The notes: generated from the sequence alone by a model not told the origin. DNA of 64,000 bases from Siphonodentalium dalli (GCA_032622095.1 CP136065.1:67611675-67675674), one strand, 5' to 3'; positions 1 through 12,093 are shown, counted from the first letter of the stretch. A program made the numbers and translations.

Positions 1-676
1 GATAGCTTTTTAATATAATGTGTATAACAATTGGTATGACGTCGAATTTGGTCCGGTCTGATAATTTCTGACAGAGCTATATGACATGTTGATAAATCCA
101 TTGCGAAGTCAATGTCAAGTTGCTCACATGCATGGGTTTAGTTCGATTGAACATTGTTAGCGACATGCACTTTTTTGTTAACTCATAAATTCAGAATATG
201 TTGTTTATGATTGGTGTTTGGGTGTTAACGTTACTCGATTGATTTCATATTTAGTTTGTGGATAATCGCATGAATATATAGATTTAATTTTGGTCCGGTC
301 CAACCATTCTAAGAGAGATATACCCATTTTATAGTTATTATTATTTTGGCGTGCAGTCAAAAACAACTAGGTATATTTAATCAGACAGTTGGAAACAAAT
401 TCAATGATTTTAAATTGAATTTTTCTCTTCTAAAAAATCACGGGCACAGAAAACACTTTTTTACCGAAGGAGGTGCGGCCAAGCGGCTTTTATATTCATT
501 AAAAAGATACATGATGTTGTCACAAAATAGCTTTTACCGTCGGTGAACGAATATGTTGTTTTAATGACAGAACAATTAGGTTTGTTTTTATCGCTTTTCA
601 GAAAAAAAAATGGCTCAACTCTCCATATAACTTTAGAAGCTTGTGCTTTGAACATGTATTCCTTTATCTCTTTCAG
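1..676 (+). other. Upstream region of gene 1, paralogous to the upstream regions of genes 2 and 3
   Basis: No gene is visible except the broken exon copy listed separately. Most of the stretch (about 170-350) aligns by eye with 18000-18170 and its duplicate near 33050-33220; for example TTTGTGGATAA, TAGATT(T/G)AATTTTGGTCC and GATAT(A/G)CCC(A/T)TTTT are shared. The shared block shows that the ancestral duplicated unit began upstream of the genes and probably includes the promoter and a 5' untranslated exon. I could not identify a TATA box or transcription start with confidence. Confidence 0.5.
601..655 (+). pseudogene. Degenerate tandem copy of the gene 1 signal-peptide exon
   Basis: About 80 bases before the real first coding exon is a second version of the same block: TTTCAGAAAA, an ATG at 610, then CTCAACTCT...CTTGTGCTTTG, which mirrors TTTCAGAAAAAG...CGACTCTTCGTAACG...GCCTGTGTATTC. 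Reading from its ATG meets a TAA at codon 7, so it is broken. The equivalent relic sits at about 18397-18443 before gene 2 and at about 33440-33490 before gene 3, with no ATG left. The exon duplication therefore predates the gene duplications. Confidence 0.55.
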
Positions 677-689
677 AAAAAGAAACAAA

Positions 690-2372
690 ATGGGTCGACT
701 CTTCGTAACGTTGGTAGCCTGTGTATTCGTGGCACTAAATGATCAACGTGAGTATACACTTCAAATCTCTTGACTATCCGGGATAGTCCACTATCGTGGG
801 GGATAAAGTAGCCAAATCATCGACTGCACGGGCTTTATGGCTATCACAGGGGCCTCGTGTGTGTAATACTCCGCCTCCTCAAATTGTGATAATTCGCTAA
901 ATACACGCACAATGAAGGCCATTACATGTATAACTCATGTAATTGAAAATGTGCTTATGAATAACTGGCATATTGGTAACCTCAAATTATGCCATGCAAT
1001 TTGGTCGTTTCATTTATAAACTATATTACTCCTGTTATGTGTACACTAAGGATATATGCACACACTCGCAAGTTTATAGAAAACGATATGATACTAGAAT
1101 AATAACGAATACATTCATATAAAATGACTATGGTAAGTTAAAGGTTTGCAGTCGTCACACCTGTATAGCGACTCCGCGCATGACTACCAACATTTACCTG
1201 TAAATCACATTCATTTATCTCGCAAGAATTAATAATAAAACTTTTAAAAGGAAAATATCAGTACCTGTTGCATGTGGAACTACAAAATGTTTTCTTATCA
1301 CGCCGCTAGCTTTGATAGAGAAGCATCGTATATGCATGTTTCCCTTTATATTATGACGCCATATGGTTCTCTATGACGAAATGACCGAGAAAAATACGAT
1401 CCAAACTTACGAGTGTGATAACTTATCTAAACGAATTAACACAGTTCGTTATTAGTTTTAACCATTTCATGACGGGAGCTGCACTGGTGCGGCATGATAT
1501 ATATTGTGTCGGTGCATTATCTTGTATATGAGAGTCTTCCATATGGAGCCTGGCATATATAAGAAACTGCACTGGCTTACAAGTTCAAGGTAAATATTCT
1601 TAAGCCAATGCATTCTCTTATGGGAGACTCGCATATATTAGAGAATACATTGGCACAGCGTTTTCGTAAAATTTCAGGAAGCTCCAGTCATGGAAGGTTT
1701 AAACTGGACGAACACGCATTATAAAGGGATATTAATGCAATAAAATATATACCACGGTCATTTGGTGCAGAACAAAAATTCCTTGGGTAAAATGGGGTGA
1801 TGAGATAAGGAAGAACTTTTGTGTTGCTCAGGGTGGATGTATGATACTGCTGTACCAATAAAATACACAGGCGTAAGGTGTAACTTTAACCTTACACACA
1901 TCAAACGTGTTGAATACACCACTTACAAACACATCTATAATGTTCCAATATTATTTCAGTGTGTCATGCAGATAACAGGTCGGTTGTATTCAGTCACACG
2001 GGATACCCCAGCTTGGGTGTTCAAGACGTCATGCCATCGACACACGTCTATACAGATCCTCAGCTCAGCATCGACTCAGGTCGTCAGTTCTACACCGGCA
2101 ACCAATTCGCATTTGATGAACCTGCCACGTTTGGTCAGCAATTCGGTGTCCCTGCTTTACACAGTGGTGCGATCGTTGGAGATCGATTCAGGCATGTCGC
2201 TGAGCCATTGGTCAGAATGCCATACATGGGTACAAGATTCGTTCCACGCACAAGATTCGTTCGACCAGTCAGCACACTCAACAGCGTTAATCTCATGAGA
2301 GCTGTTCCCGTCCAGAACGTAAATTTCGTTAGACCCGCATTTCAAATAAGAAGATTCTGGCGACAAGATTAG
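690..2372 (+). CDS. Gene 1: secreted Arg-rich, Lys-free repeat protein, short paralog (2 coding exons)
   Basis: Function unrecognised. The model has a coding exon at 690-747 (GT donor at 748) and a second at 1960-2372 (AG acceptor at 1958-1959), joined in phase 1, giving 156 residues. A TTTCAG at 671-676 just before AAAAAGAAACAAAATGG suggests an acceptor of a 5'UTR intron. Exon 1 encodes the signal peptide MGRLFVTLVACVFVALNDQ, and exon 2 opens with CHAD as in genes 2 and 3. The mature part has no lysine and a single cysteine near the cleavage site. The first roughly 70 residues are unlike the paralogs. Homology resumes at GAIVGDRFRHVAEPLVR and runs through TLNSVNL to the end, VRPAFQIRRFWRQD. 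Relative to gene 2 it lacks about 93 internal codons between two VPV motifs. The intron carries a dispersed repeat and a decayed hairpin repeat. Possible roles are a structural matrix protein or a defence peptide precursor, both guesses. Confidence 0.72.
1176..1385 (+). repeat. Dispersed repeat in the gene 1 intron, second copy near 63400-63605
   Basis: The stretch with ACATTTACCTGTAAAT, TTATCTC(G/A)(C/T)AAGAAT, CGTTAGCTTT/CGCTAGCTTTG and TGATGCATGTTTCC/TATGCATGTTTCC aligns at moderate identity with 63400-63605. There is no coding potential in either copy. The element type is unknown, and the ends were not resolved. Confidence 0.5.
1490..1672. repeat. Decayed copy of the 67-bp palindrome MITE core in the gene 1 intron
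   Basis: It contains GTGCATTATCTTGTATATGAGAG ... CATATATAAGAAACTGCACTGG followed by CCAATGCATTCTCTTATG ... GCATATATTAGAGAATACATTGGCACAG. The two hairpins and the spacer with TTAAGCC have the same order as in the intact cores at 11848-12062, but with many mismatches. This is an old insertion in the intron. Confidence 0.6.
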
Positions 2373-3440
2373 TTCCCGTGTATATTTAATGTGATTCACA
2401 CCACATGTGTCAGGACCAGAGTCATGGTGGAAATAATTGAATAACATTTGTATTTAGTTTTGTGGAAACTCCGTAACATTTGTCGAAGTAATCGAATAAT
2501 AGCAAGACGTCATACATGTACGCAATTATGTACCTGACGCGCTCCGGTGTATTTCGCGGAGCGAATGCATTTTTGATAATGTCCTTTTTTTATGTTGGCA
2601 TCAAAGGCTGATATTTTGCTCGCATTTATACATAATTTGTGTTGAGTCGTTCAGTCTTTTTTATGAATCCTGTCTCACATATCGCCTAAAACAATAGCAA
2701 CAATCGTAAGCATAGTTGAATATGGATATTGCCGTTTTGTGAATTCGATAAAAGGGGAATAATCCGAATTCATATTTCACAAAAATTATTCAAAATCAGT
2801 GCCGTACTAATGTCTGTTATGTGACGAAATAACACGTCTCGATCCTTGCGAATGATTAATCACGAGGGCACACGACAAGGAAGTCAAATAACATTAAATG
2901 GATCTAAATATGATCACGAAGCGGCGAGTGGGTGGTAATGTTTGAATTTAGGAATGTACACTTGTGTCATTTATTATCTACAATAAACCGGCGCGAAATG
3001 TTTGCGAAACGAATTTTATCTGGATATTGTTCATTTGCAGTAAAATTGCTAAGAATGCAATTTGGCTGTGTACAGGAATGCGCGACCTGCAGGGTAATGG
3101 ATGTTTTTTATTTGATGTCCTAAAAATAGTTATATATAATTATAATAGTTGAATTCAGGATGTGCCTGACCTGTTTAATACTTGAAAGTTGAACGTTTGT
3201 CTATGAATATATGACTCTGGTCTGATGCATGCATATATTTTATGCCTCATGTTCATTAACGCGTGGCTGGTCCACGCTTGTTTGTCATTACCATGTTTTG
3301 AACGTTTTATAAATAAATATCATTAATTCATGAGCGTGTTATTTGTTCTCATTATCACCATATTATGAACATTAGCCCACTTAAGGTTCAAGGAGTGTCT
3401 ATATGAGTCAGTTTCGTTGGGTCCGTTGAGCGTTTGTGCG
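2373..3440 (+). other. 3' flank of gene 1, shared with genes 2 and 3
   Basis: No gene. Parts align with 20730-21490 and 35776-36535: AGTTCCC(G/A)TGTATAT, CACATGTGTC, GGCTGGTCCAC(G/A)CTTGTTTG, and CCCACTTAAGG near 3378. The middle (about 2520-3200) has little counterpart. Together with the upstream homology this bounds the ancestral repeated gene unit. No AATAAA comparable to those of genes 2 and 3 lies within 100 bases of the stop. Confidence 0.5.
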
Positions 3441-4022
3441 CGGCGTTAAATTGGACACCTAATACCATACACACAATATCAGATAGCGAAAGATACTTAA
3501 TCGGGGGTCAAGATTAGATAGCGATTGATATTCCAACGCAGTAACAGTTAATATGCGATGCTAGGATTACATTTCGAAAAAAATATTCTGAGTTAATCGG
3601 AAGGGTGATAACTCTATATCAAACCTACTTTTAATTTGACGAAATAATAGAGCTTTGTATGACATAACTAATCGTGAACCCAGATTAAGTATCTATCGCT
3701 ATCCAATCGTGCGCGTATTGGAATCCAGGCGGCAGGGACGTGGCTAGAGGGTCTCCGTTTGGGGGGGGTGTCCACCTTGATAATTCCAACTGCACCCCAA
3801 CCCCTTGAATCAGACCAGAGATAAGGTTTTGCATAATTCCACCCCCTTGAATCAAACCAAAGCACCCCTTGCATCAGACCAAAGGTTTTTACATAATTTC
3901 ATTCCCTCCTTGCACTATCTACCCGGTATGATAATATTCATGTATTTTGAACCTGAAAATTGCACAAATCCTAACATCTAGTGGTCTAACTCCAGACAAA
4001 TGCACACGACTACGGGCAATAG
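3441..4022. other. No gene seen; short imperfect CCCCTTGAATCAGACCA repeats
   Basis: Around 3765-3905 the motif CCCCTTG(A/C)ATCA(G/A)ACCA(A/G)A occurs three times at irregular spacing, with ATAATTCCA/ATAATTTCA between. Open frames here are repeat artefacts. Nothing else is recognisable. Confidence 0.4.
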
Positions 4023-4800
4023 ACCAGGACACACCGGGCCGACCATGGTTGTTCGGCCCGGGGTGATAAAATTTAGAAAACTAAACAAGAAAATCGCAAA
4101 ATCCTAGCATCTAGACTGACCTCAAGTTTTTCATGTGTTGGAAATTTCAAACCTCATACTCTCCCTTAGTTTGGAAATTTTCCAACTGATGATAATTTCA
4201 GTCTACCAAATGTAGTAAAATATTGTTTTCTTAAACTCATTAGCAGTTCTTTATTGGCCACGGGGGAGGGACCAGGACATACCGGGCCGACCATAATTCG
4301 GCCCGGTGTGAGAAAATTTTAAAATCTGAACAAGAAAATCGCAAAATCGTAGCATCTATATATATCTAGACTAGCCTCAAGCATTCATAGATTTGGAAAT
4401 TTCAAACCTGACTTAGGTTGGAAAATTTCAAACTGATGACAATTCCAGTGACAATTTTGACCAAATGTAGGACAATATTGTTTTCTTAAATTAACTAGAA
4501 GTTTTTGACTGGCCATGGGGGAGGGACCAGGACACAAGCTTTCCAAGTGTAAGGAAATTTCCAACCTGACACCCCTAAGGTTGGAAAATTTCTAACTGAT
4601 GGCCATTTCAGTCCAATTTTTTAACCAAAAGAAGGAAAATATGCAAATATTGGTCCAAAAACAATAAATTCCCCCCAATAAATTGTTTGAAAATCAAACT
4701 ACAAGAACATTTTCAACCTATTGTTGGTGTGAAATTCCAACAAATGTTGTGTCAGGTATGAAATTTCCAACTGTTGAAAATTTGACCAAAGTTGGGAGGG
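4023..4800 (+). repeat. Tandem repeat, about 250-bp unit, three copies, with a GC-rich hairpin
   Basis: Units begin with GGGACCAGGACA(C/T)A at about 4023, 4271 and 4525, each followed by AAGAAAATCGCAAAATC(C/G)TAGC, a TTTGGAAATTT...CCAACTGATG block and GTTTTCTTAAA. The first two carry a palindrome, CCGGGCCGA...TCGGCCCGG, around CATGG or TAAT. The third has lost the palindrome and then degenerates into diverged TTGGAAA(A)TTT motifs. There is no coding capacity. Confidence 0.7.
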
Positions 4801-6546
4801 GTGAGACACCCAACCCCCCTGTCGTCACGTCTCTGCCAGGCGGTAACACTATAATAAGTCTGGAATGCATCCTCAATTCCATTTTCTACGCAACGCAAAC
4901 CCCAACACATACATTGCATGGTAATTAAGCTTGTGTGTATGGCATTTCTTGTTTTTAATCAAACAAATATAGCGGCTGGATGCGAAACGAAGGAAGCCGA
5001 CTTACAATTATGAGAATAAAGGCTTTATACAATATCATACTGAAGTTATTTCAACTTAGAATTCATCAACTATGTGATATGAAATTCTGCATTATAACGC
5101 AACGGGCGCGTGTAAACGGTCCAAATGACATTAACGGCACGGAAAGAACGCCACGCAGTCGTCTCAACGATACCCAGACGCCACGTTTAGTTAACACAGA
5201 CCACAACACTTTCAATAAATAGTCTATCTGGATCTACCCATCGGGTAAATTTGGCATATCATTTTCATTGTATAAAGAATATGAACACTTATTCATAGAA
5301 CACAAATACTGTTTTAATACATTTTTGATGTTAATAATATATAAATACATGTATGATATCCGTTGAGTTAGCCGAGTGAGACATCGGCTCCAAGAGGAGA
5401 CTATCCACAATGTTCCCCTGGAGCACTGTCATACATTTTGTATTATACCGAATAGACATGTCACACGAGTTGTAGTTGAATATGTGTTATAGCCACTGTC
5501 ACATTATATGTCAATATGACCATGCATTTTGAAAACCAAATAAATTGGTCTTACATTTAAAATAAATACTTTTAATATAAACTTATCATACATATGCTGT
5601 AATTGACTAAACATTAGATTGCATATACGTACTGGCGCCTACATGAATCCATAATGTTTACTGCGCTGGAACATCGTACACATTCATGGCAGTTCTGAAA
5701 CAGTGGTTTCCACCGGAAGTTCATCATTCTTCTATGATACGACGACGTTGAACTGGTGCGGATTAAAATTAATGTCACCTTCATGTAAATCAATAAAACG
5801 TCATCTTCGGATATTTCTGTACAAATCATATATAAAAACTATCCATAAATGTATATGCACTTTAGAGTACGTATTAACCTTGGGGTACCTAATTGTGATA
5901 ACTTCCATTAGTGTTAATGGTATAATATGGCTGTAGAAGCTATAGATTACGTTCCACATAGTGCCAACTCAAACGATTGTCTACCCTAACCATCGCGCGC
6001 GACAAAGATATTCAGTCGCTTTCGGTGTGAATATAAAAATCGCGCGCTTTAAACCGCTACGGATGACAGAAAACCACCGTAAAAACAGCGCGCTCGCGCC
6101 CGGTGTGGATTGACCTTAAGTATAGGCGTACACATTATGGCATTCCGAACGGATAACTGATCCAGGAGTCGAATCAGGTTACACACCTGTTACATCAGCC
6201 ACATTAATCAAGATTGTACGCTGTTAAAAAATGCCCGTCGCTTAACGGTGTCGTACCGCGCAACATCGCTGCCAACCTTGGACCGCCAAACATACGGTCA
6301 GGCTGTAGCATTTTCCACGGTACAAAACCGTTTAAGTAACTGGCAGACTGTAACCAGTAATTGTCAGACCTTTGTATTTCTTTTACGTTTCAACACCGTT
6401 TAATTAATATCAAGACCGTAACTAATCAAGGTCAGACCAATGGTATTTTTCACGGGTCAACACCAATATTTTGCTCTTAATTTGCTAATTTACCGTATAA
6501 TTAGCCAAGTTCCCATGGTGACAATATGATTTCCCGGTAGGCATTA
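4801..6546. other. No gene seen
   Basis: AT-rich sequence with no convincing exon. A block at about 4976-5050 (GGATGCGAAACGAAGGAAG...ATTATGAGAATAAAGGCTTTATA) resembles 36597-36650. A CpG-containing patch with GCGCGC lies at 5995-6110. No RNA gene or transposon end is resolved. Confidence 0.35.
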
Positions 6547-6900
6547 CGATTCATATGTTTTAGAATGGTCGCAACTATAGTATTATTCGGAACTGAAAAA
6601 CACATCTTATTTTTTCTTCTATTACGATCACAGTTTTGATGAAACCTCAATCCTCAATGTATAAAGTGCTATACAACACTTATGAAACTATGCAGTTTGC
6701 AGAGGATCAAAGTTGTTATCTCTCTCGTGCAATTTAATCATGCAAAAGGATGCGCACGCGTGATGAGTTCACCTTTCACAGACTACTGTATAATTATGGC
6801 TGAAATAAAACAAACGGTACTAGTAATAGCCGAATAGCCAATCCATCAGTATTCAGTTACGAGTAATTCTAATATCGACCATTCTAAAACATATGAATCG
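6547..6900. mobile_element. MITE with 25-bp perfect terminal inverted repeats
   Basis: The left end, CGATTCATATGTTTTAGAAT then GGTCG (6547-6571), is the exact reverse complement of 6876-6900, with 304 bases between. Identity stops right at both outer edges, as expected for a small non-autonomous DNA transposon. A target duplication is not obvious (ATTA left, CCAT right). There is no coding capacity. The superfamily is unknown. Confidence 0.72.
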
Positions 6901-7107
6901 CCATATACCATTTTAAGACATACAAAAACAAAGCTACATCACAGTTAACCCTTTGAACCCGACTGCCCGCAAAAGCGGCCAGGTTTGATGCCCACTAGTT
7001 ATGGTAGGAAAATATGCGCATGCGCACAGCGCATAATGAAAAAAAACGTACATTATTTGAAGCGATTTGCGTCACGCTATATAGAATGACACAAATCGAT
7101 CACTCTT

Positions 7108-7795
7108 CGTGTCTAAATTGGGACATAATGCAATTGAATGCAGAGGGAAGTGGTGTCATTCGATATATTGGGCTATATGCTTAGCAACCATTGCTACCGT
7201 TAATTACAAGTTGGGTTCACTCTTCTGACCGGATCTATCTCAAATTTCACGATAGGGTGTTGACTGCATTGAAAGCACAGTTCCCTAGCGAGGATTTATG
7301 ACGCTATAAGCTACAACTGCATTTTACGTTTAACTACGGGTAGTTGCATAGAAACCGTTACCAGGGAGTGATCGTGTGGCAAAGTATCCCGATCTTAAAA
7401 AATACTCAGTGGTCCATGGGGAACATACCTGTACAGCTTTAGACATGTGGCACCATTTGAACATGCATAACCATCACCATGTGCATGCCTAGGAATGTCT
7501 AAATTGGTGAATAATACAAGTGAATGCACAGGGCAAATGTGTCATTCGATCATTTCTGGTATTTGCTTAGTAACCGTTGCTACCCTTAAATAGGCTCGCT
7601 CGCCTGTCAAGATTTATCTCATATTTTACATTAGGGGATTGGCGGCATCAAAAACGTCATTTCCTTGGGCAGAATTGCGACGATAAAAGCTATAATTGTA
7701 TTTTATTTTCAATATCGGGTACCATGCAGGGAGTGCCAATGTGGCATTGTAACCAGATCTTTAAATAATCAGTGGTCCACGAGGCACATACCTCT
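7108..7795 (+). repeat. Diverged tandem duplication, about 385-bp period
   Basis: 7108-7432 and 7494-7795 align: GTCTAAATTGG, GTGTCATTCGAT, TTGCTTAG(C/T)AACC(A/G)TTGCTACC, ATCTCA(A/T)ATTT, CAGGGAGTG, and CAGTGGTCCA(T/C)G(G/A)GG then ACATACCT at the end. Identity is moderate with indels, so the duplication is old. No coding signal is seen in either copy. Confidence 0.6.
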
Positions 7796-7974
7796 AAACA
7801 CTGTCTACAATAAATCAAAATACCACTGGGAGCCCAGGGTCAGGGTGTCGATCGTTGTGGTGAGCCAGGGTTCAAAAGGACTCAAATTTATGTACATGTT
7901 GTAAAAGTAAAACATCTTAATGGCATACTTTTTGGTAACATGTCAGGCATGAAATTGTCCAGTCACTTGTAAAC

Positions 7975-8006
7975 ACACTTGTAAACACACTTGTAAGTCA
8001 CTTGTT
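7975..8006 (+). repeat. Short tandem repeat ACACACTTGTAA, three copies
   Basis: The 13-base motif CTTGTAAACACA is repeated, followed by CTTGTAAGTCACTTG. It is a small microsatellite-like run between the 385-bp duplication and the 8.1-kb repeat block. Confidence 0.55.
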
Positions 8007-8093
8007 TTAACAGATGAATCCATGCATCACGACAATATACCAGTGTGTCAGTATATCAGCTAGTTGGGATTGAAACCCCCAAGACAACAGCAG

Positions 8094-9290
8094 AATTTAG
8101 ACGGCCGCATTAACTTCGTCTCAGCGTCGTATTGACGCTGGGTATTAGCCGTTCAGTGGAAGTATATTCGACGTGAATTTTCGAGTCTAATGCGACGCTA
8201 TATGGACGTGGTTGTTTAAAAAAAAGTGTGGACGTCGCATGAGGTTGTTGATCCGACCACATATATATCATTAGATATCGATTGCTGAATGTGCCCAAGT
8301 CTGACGCATATCGATATACTTCGATATACGTGGAGGTATGCATGGTCAGGTTGATCGATTACCCAGTAATAGAAATGACACAGTTTAATAACAATTTAAG
8401 ATTAACTTTAGTGACACCAATACTAAGGCTGTCCCACACGTGTGCTGAACGAAAATATCAAGATCAATATAACAATTAAGGAATGCAAAACCATTTCAAT
8501 TTTCGGTAAACTATTTCTGCTTTCAGTAAAACATATTCCCAACAAATAATCAGCATACTCTGTATATAAGCGTTTTTTTTCCAATTTAAATTTGAACTGC
8601 TAACCGGCGTGCATGAAAGGGTTCTTATATACATGATACCCCAGCCCTTGATAAATAAATACACATATAGGTATAGCTATGATATGCGTGAAAAGACATG
8701 CTAACATGATAAATAATGGTAAAATGGCACGTAATGTTCACTCTTCAACTTAGAATCACCAAGTCGTGTATTTTACGCGGTGAAAACTGTATGTCCGCAC
8801 AAGCTTTATGTGTCTTGGAAAGACATTAATTAAGGCAAAGAATTCACAGCCTCGTGCAGTGAGATAACTTGTATCATTTTTGTACAGCACGGAATAATGT
8901 GTTATACAACACGAATTGATGTCAGGCACAATGCATTCAACGGAATCGCAGCCTTACATACTGTTGTTTATCACAAGTGAAATACAAGCAGGGTTAATTC
9001 GAGTTGATGTTGTTGTAAATAAAAGCGATGACGTAGGCCTACATATAATGCGAACGATCCGCTCCGGGCGATGCATTCGATATAGATAACTTGATTTGAA
9101 TGCTCATTTATAGGAAACAAAGGGTTCATTCTACGTATGCCAGTTTCACCGATAAATTGCGACAATGGCCTGAGAGGCGTGAACTAAATCAAATAGCACA
9201 ACTGAAGGTATCACTTTTACGATATACGTAAGCAATAGGATGTTTTGAATCCTAAATTTTCTTGTAGGTAATTCCCACTTAAGCTCATGA
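8094..9290 (+). repeat. Older tandem duplicate A1 (partner 9588-11143)
   Basis: From AATTTAGACGG(C/T)CGC onward the block aligns with 9588 onward: GACGCTATATGGACGTGG, GTGGACGTCGCATGAGGTTGTT, ATACGTGGAGGTATGCATGGTC, AACGATCCGCTCCGGGCGATGCATTCG, and CGTAAGCAATAGGA(T/G)GTTTTGAATCCTAAATT. There are clearly more differences than between the two big blocks, so this duplication is older. No gene is seen. A1 has no counterpart in the 21538-36582 block, which carries only the A2 type. Confidence 0.75.
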
Positions 9291-9297
9291 AGAGTCC

Positions 9298-9392
9298 AAT
9301 GATGGGTGCACTGTGAGGTCTCCTGATGAATGATGGATGTACTGTGGGGTCTCCTGATGAATGGTGGGTGCACTGTGTGGTCTCCTGATGAA
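9298..9392 (+). repeat. Minisatellite, about 34-bp unit, three copies
   Basis: GATG(G/A)(G/A)TG(C/T)ACTGTG(A/G/T)GGTCTCCTGATGAAT occurs three times. The same array lies at 21612-21708 in the second block, with TATACTG in place of TACTG in the middle unit. Confidence 0.65.
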
Positions 9393-9587
9393 TAAACTTT
9401 GACCCTATATTATATTTGGGAAATGACTTCACAATGTATGTACTTTATGAGACCCCACAATCCACTTGTCGTAAGAAAACTCAACGTAATCCTCACAATG
9501 TTGGTACCAACAGATTTGGTAACCCAATAATGCCCGACAGAACAATCTGCACAACGTATCTCGCGTTTGTACGTCCGCTCCGACGTC

Positions 9588-11143
9588 GAATTTAGACGGT
9601 CGCTTAAACTTTGTCTCAACGTTGTATTGACGCCGGGTGATATCCGTTCCGTGAAAGTTTATTCGACGTGAAGTTTAGAGTCTAATGCGACGCTATATGG
9701 ACGTGGTAGTTTAAAACAGAATTTGGACGTCGCATGAGGTTGTTCATCCGACATCATAGATATTGATTTGGCTTTATACTTGTAGATATCGATTTCTGTA
9801 TGTGCCCACGTCTCAACGCATATCGATATATTGAGATATACGTGGAGGTATGCATGGTCGGGTTGGTAGATTACCCAGGAATAGAAATGACACAGTTTAA
9901 TAACAATTAAAGATTAAATTTAGGAACACCAATATGTTGTACCAAGGCTGTCCCACACATGCGCTGAACGAAAATATCAAGATCAATATAACAATTAAGG
10001 AATGCAAACATATTTAAATTTTCGGGAAAATATTTCTGCTTTCAGTAAAACATATGCCCAACAAATAAGCAGCATACTCTGTGTATAAGCTTTTTTTTTC
10101 AATTTGAATTTGAACCACTTATATACATGAGACCCCAGCCCTTGATAAATAAATACACACCGTAGATAGACAAATGATATGCGTGAAATGACATGGTAAC
10201 AGGATAAATAATAGTTAAAAGGGCACGTAATGTTCAGTCTTCAAATTAGAACAGCCAAGTCAATTGTTTTTCACGGTGAAAACTTGATATGTCCACACAA
10301 GCTTTATGTGACTTGGAAAGACATTAATTGAGACAAAGAATTCAAAATTCAATTCAGTTCAATTTAGTTACTCTTAGATATTATAGAGTATGTGGATAAT
10401 TACAATATAATAATACTTATTTAGTATACAGTGTGCGATGCATGAGGATTTCTGAGTGATTATTTTGTGCAAGATAATACACAAAATATAGTGAAATTCA
10501 AAAATTTTATTCAAAATTTTTATTCAACAACCCATGATGGTGTCCTAACTTGTGCGGTTACAGAATGCCACAGGAGAGCCTAAAGAATGGCTTAACCCGT
10601 TTAATCAACAGTGAAAGATTTTGTGTCGTCTTCCCCTTTCTTGAATTGAATAGTTAATTCAGTTTAATAATATTCGGTTTTCGGTAGAAGAAGGGTTTTA
10701 TTTATCTCTCTCGTATATAGTCTATAGTGCAGGGCATTTTAAAATTACACAGCCTCGTGCAGTGAGATAAGTTACACAACACGCGTTGATTTCAGGCACA
10801 ATGTTTTCAACGGAATCGCAGCCTTACATACTGTTGCATATATCACAATCACGGTTAATTCGAGTTGATGTTGTAAATAAAAGCGATGACGTATAGGTCA
10901 ACATAATGCCAACGATCCGCTCCGGGCGATGCATTCGATATATATAACTTGATTTGAATGCTCATTTATAGGAAACAAAGGGTTCATTCTACGTATGCCA
11001 GTTTCAACGATAAATTGTGACAATGGCCTGAGACGCGTGATAAAATCAAATAGCACAACTGAAGTTGTCACTTTTACGACATACGTAAGCAATAGGAGGT
11101 TTTGAATCCTAAATTGTCTTGAAAGGTAATTCCCCCTTAATCA
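9588..11143 (+). repeat. Older tandem duplicate A2 (partner 8094-9290)
   Basis: The same sequence as A1, with about 400 extra bases at roughly 10350-10750 between AAGAATTCA and ACACAGCC(T/A). The extra piece opens with AAATTCAATTCAGTTCAATTT, similar to the reverse complement of a GAATT-type LINE tail, so it may be a truncated minus-strand retroposon. It is present again at 22660-23040, so it predates the big duplication. No gene is seen. Confidence 0.65.
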
Positions 11144-11693
11144 CATGCAGTTAGAAGTCATTGCGGTAAGATGTTTCCAGTGCAGATATGTATTTGTAAT
11201 GTTGATTCGCAATATACTTGCTTCCTCATATAATATCTCATTTACTATTACATTTGCCAGTTTATTCTGATCACGACGACATGATTTGGTAACTACTGTG
11301 AGTTCGAGATGAATCTGAGAAAATGTGACCAAATAGTTTGATATTTATTGCCACAATGTATGGTGGTGATGTACATGATACATAATGGATTGGAGAACAG
11401 GTTATGAACAAAACCGCCCCTACCTACCGGGTTGTCATCATACTCACGCAGTGATAATTTAATTGATGTAGTTTCATGATTAATATATCCTGTAGTGGGT
11501 GCATTTAGCAAAGACTGAAAGAAATGTTAGTAACACATTAAATCAAATTAAAATTAATTTTATTTCGACCCTGACAGTAGAGAGAATATTGATCTTTTAA
11601 TTTTAAATTGACTAACAATGATTTATGTATATACACTCATGGCCTAAAATTAAAATCACCGCTCATCTAACACACTTTTAGTACTGAAATTCA
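11144..11693. other. No gene seen
   Basis: Unremarkable AT-rich sequence, duplicated almost exactly at 23438-23987. Confidence 0.4.
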
Positions 11694-11697
11694 TTAA

Positions 11698-12089
11698 CCC
11701 TTTACCCAACAAACCGGCCAAAACCGGCCAAATAAAGCTGCAACAGCCTAAATTATCTTGGGTCTGTCTCAATAAAACCATACAAATATGGATATCATTG
11801 GAACCGGCTCATTGACCACATTGTGATGGCTATAGTTATGCCCTGTGCCAATGCATTCTCTTATATATGCGAGTCGACCATAGGTCGCCTCGCATATATA
11901 AGAGAATGCATTGGCCTAACAAAAATCTTTTTTTAACACTTTTTACCATTTTTTCTTACATTCTTTAACAATTTTATAATTGTTAATGTGTTAAGCCAAT
12001 GCATTCTCTTATATATGCGAGGCGACCTATGGTCGACTCGCATATATAAGAGAATGCATTGGCACAGGGCCCTTCTGTTGGGTAAAGGG
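11698..12089. mobile_element. piggyBac-like MITE with double-hairpin core, copy a
   Basis: The ends CCCTTTACCCAACA and TGTTGGGTAAAGGG are exact 14-bp inverted repeats, flanked by TTAA on the left and ATAA on the right (TTAA on both sides in the two sister copies). TTAA target duplications with CCC...GGG ends are the hallmark of the piggyBac superfamily. Inside are two 67-bp near-perfect palindromes at 11848-11914 and 11996-12062, each starting CCAATGCATTCTCTTATATA and bounded by CCCTGTG and CACAGGG. There is no transposase. Confidence 0.8.
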
Positions 12090-12093
12090 ATAA

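Noticed and set aside
5363-5432. tRNA-Leu/Ser-like string (GTTGAGTTAGCCGAGTGAG...)
   Set aside because: Box-A-like start only; no matching acceptor stem, anticodon arm or box B (GGTTCGAATCC type).
6950-7010. TTAACCCTTTGAACCC as a left end of another piggyBac-like element
   Set aside because: No matching inverted right end with TTAA was found nearby.
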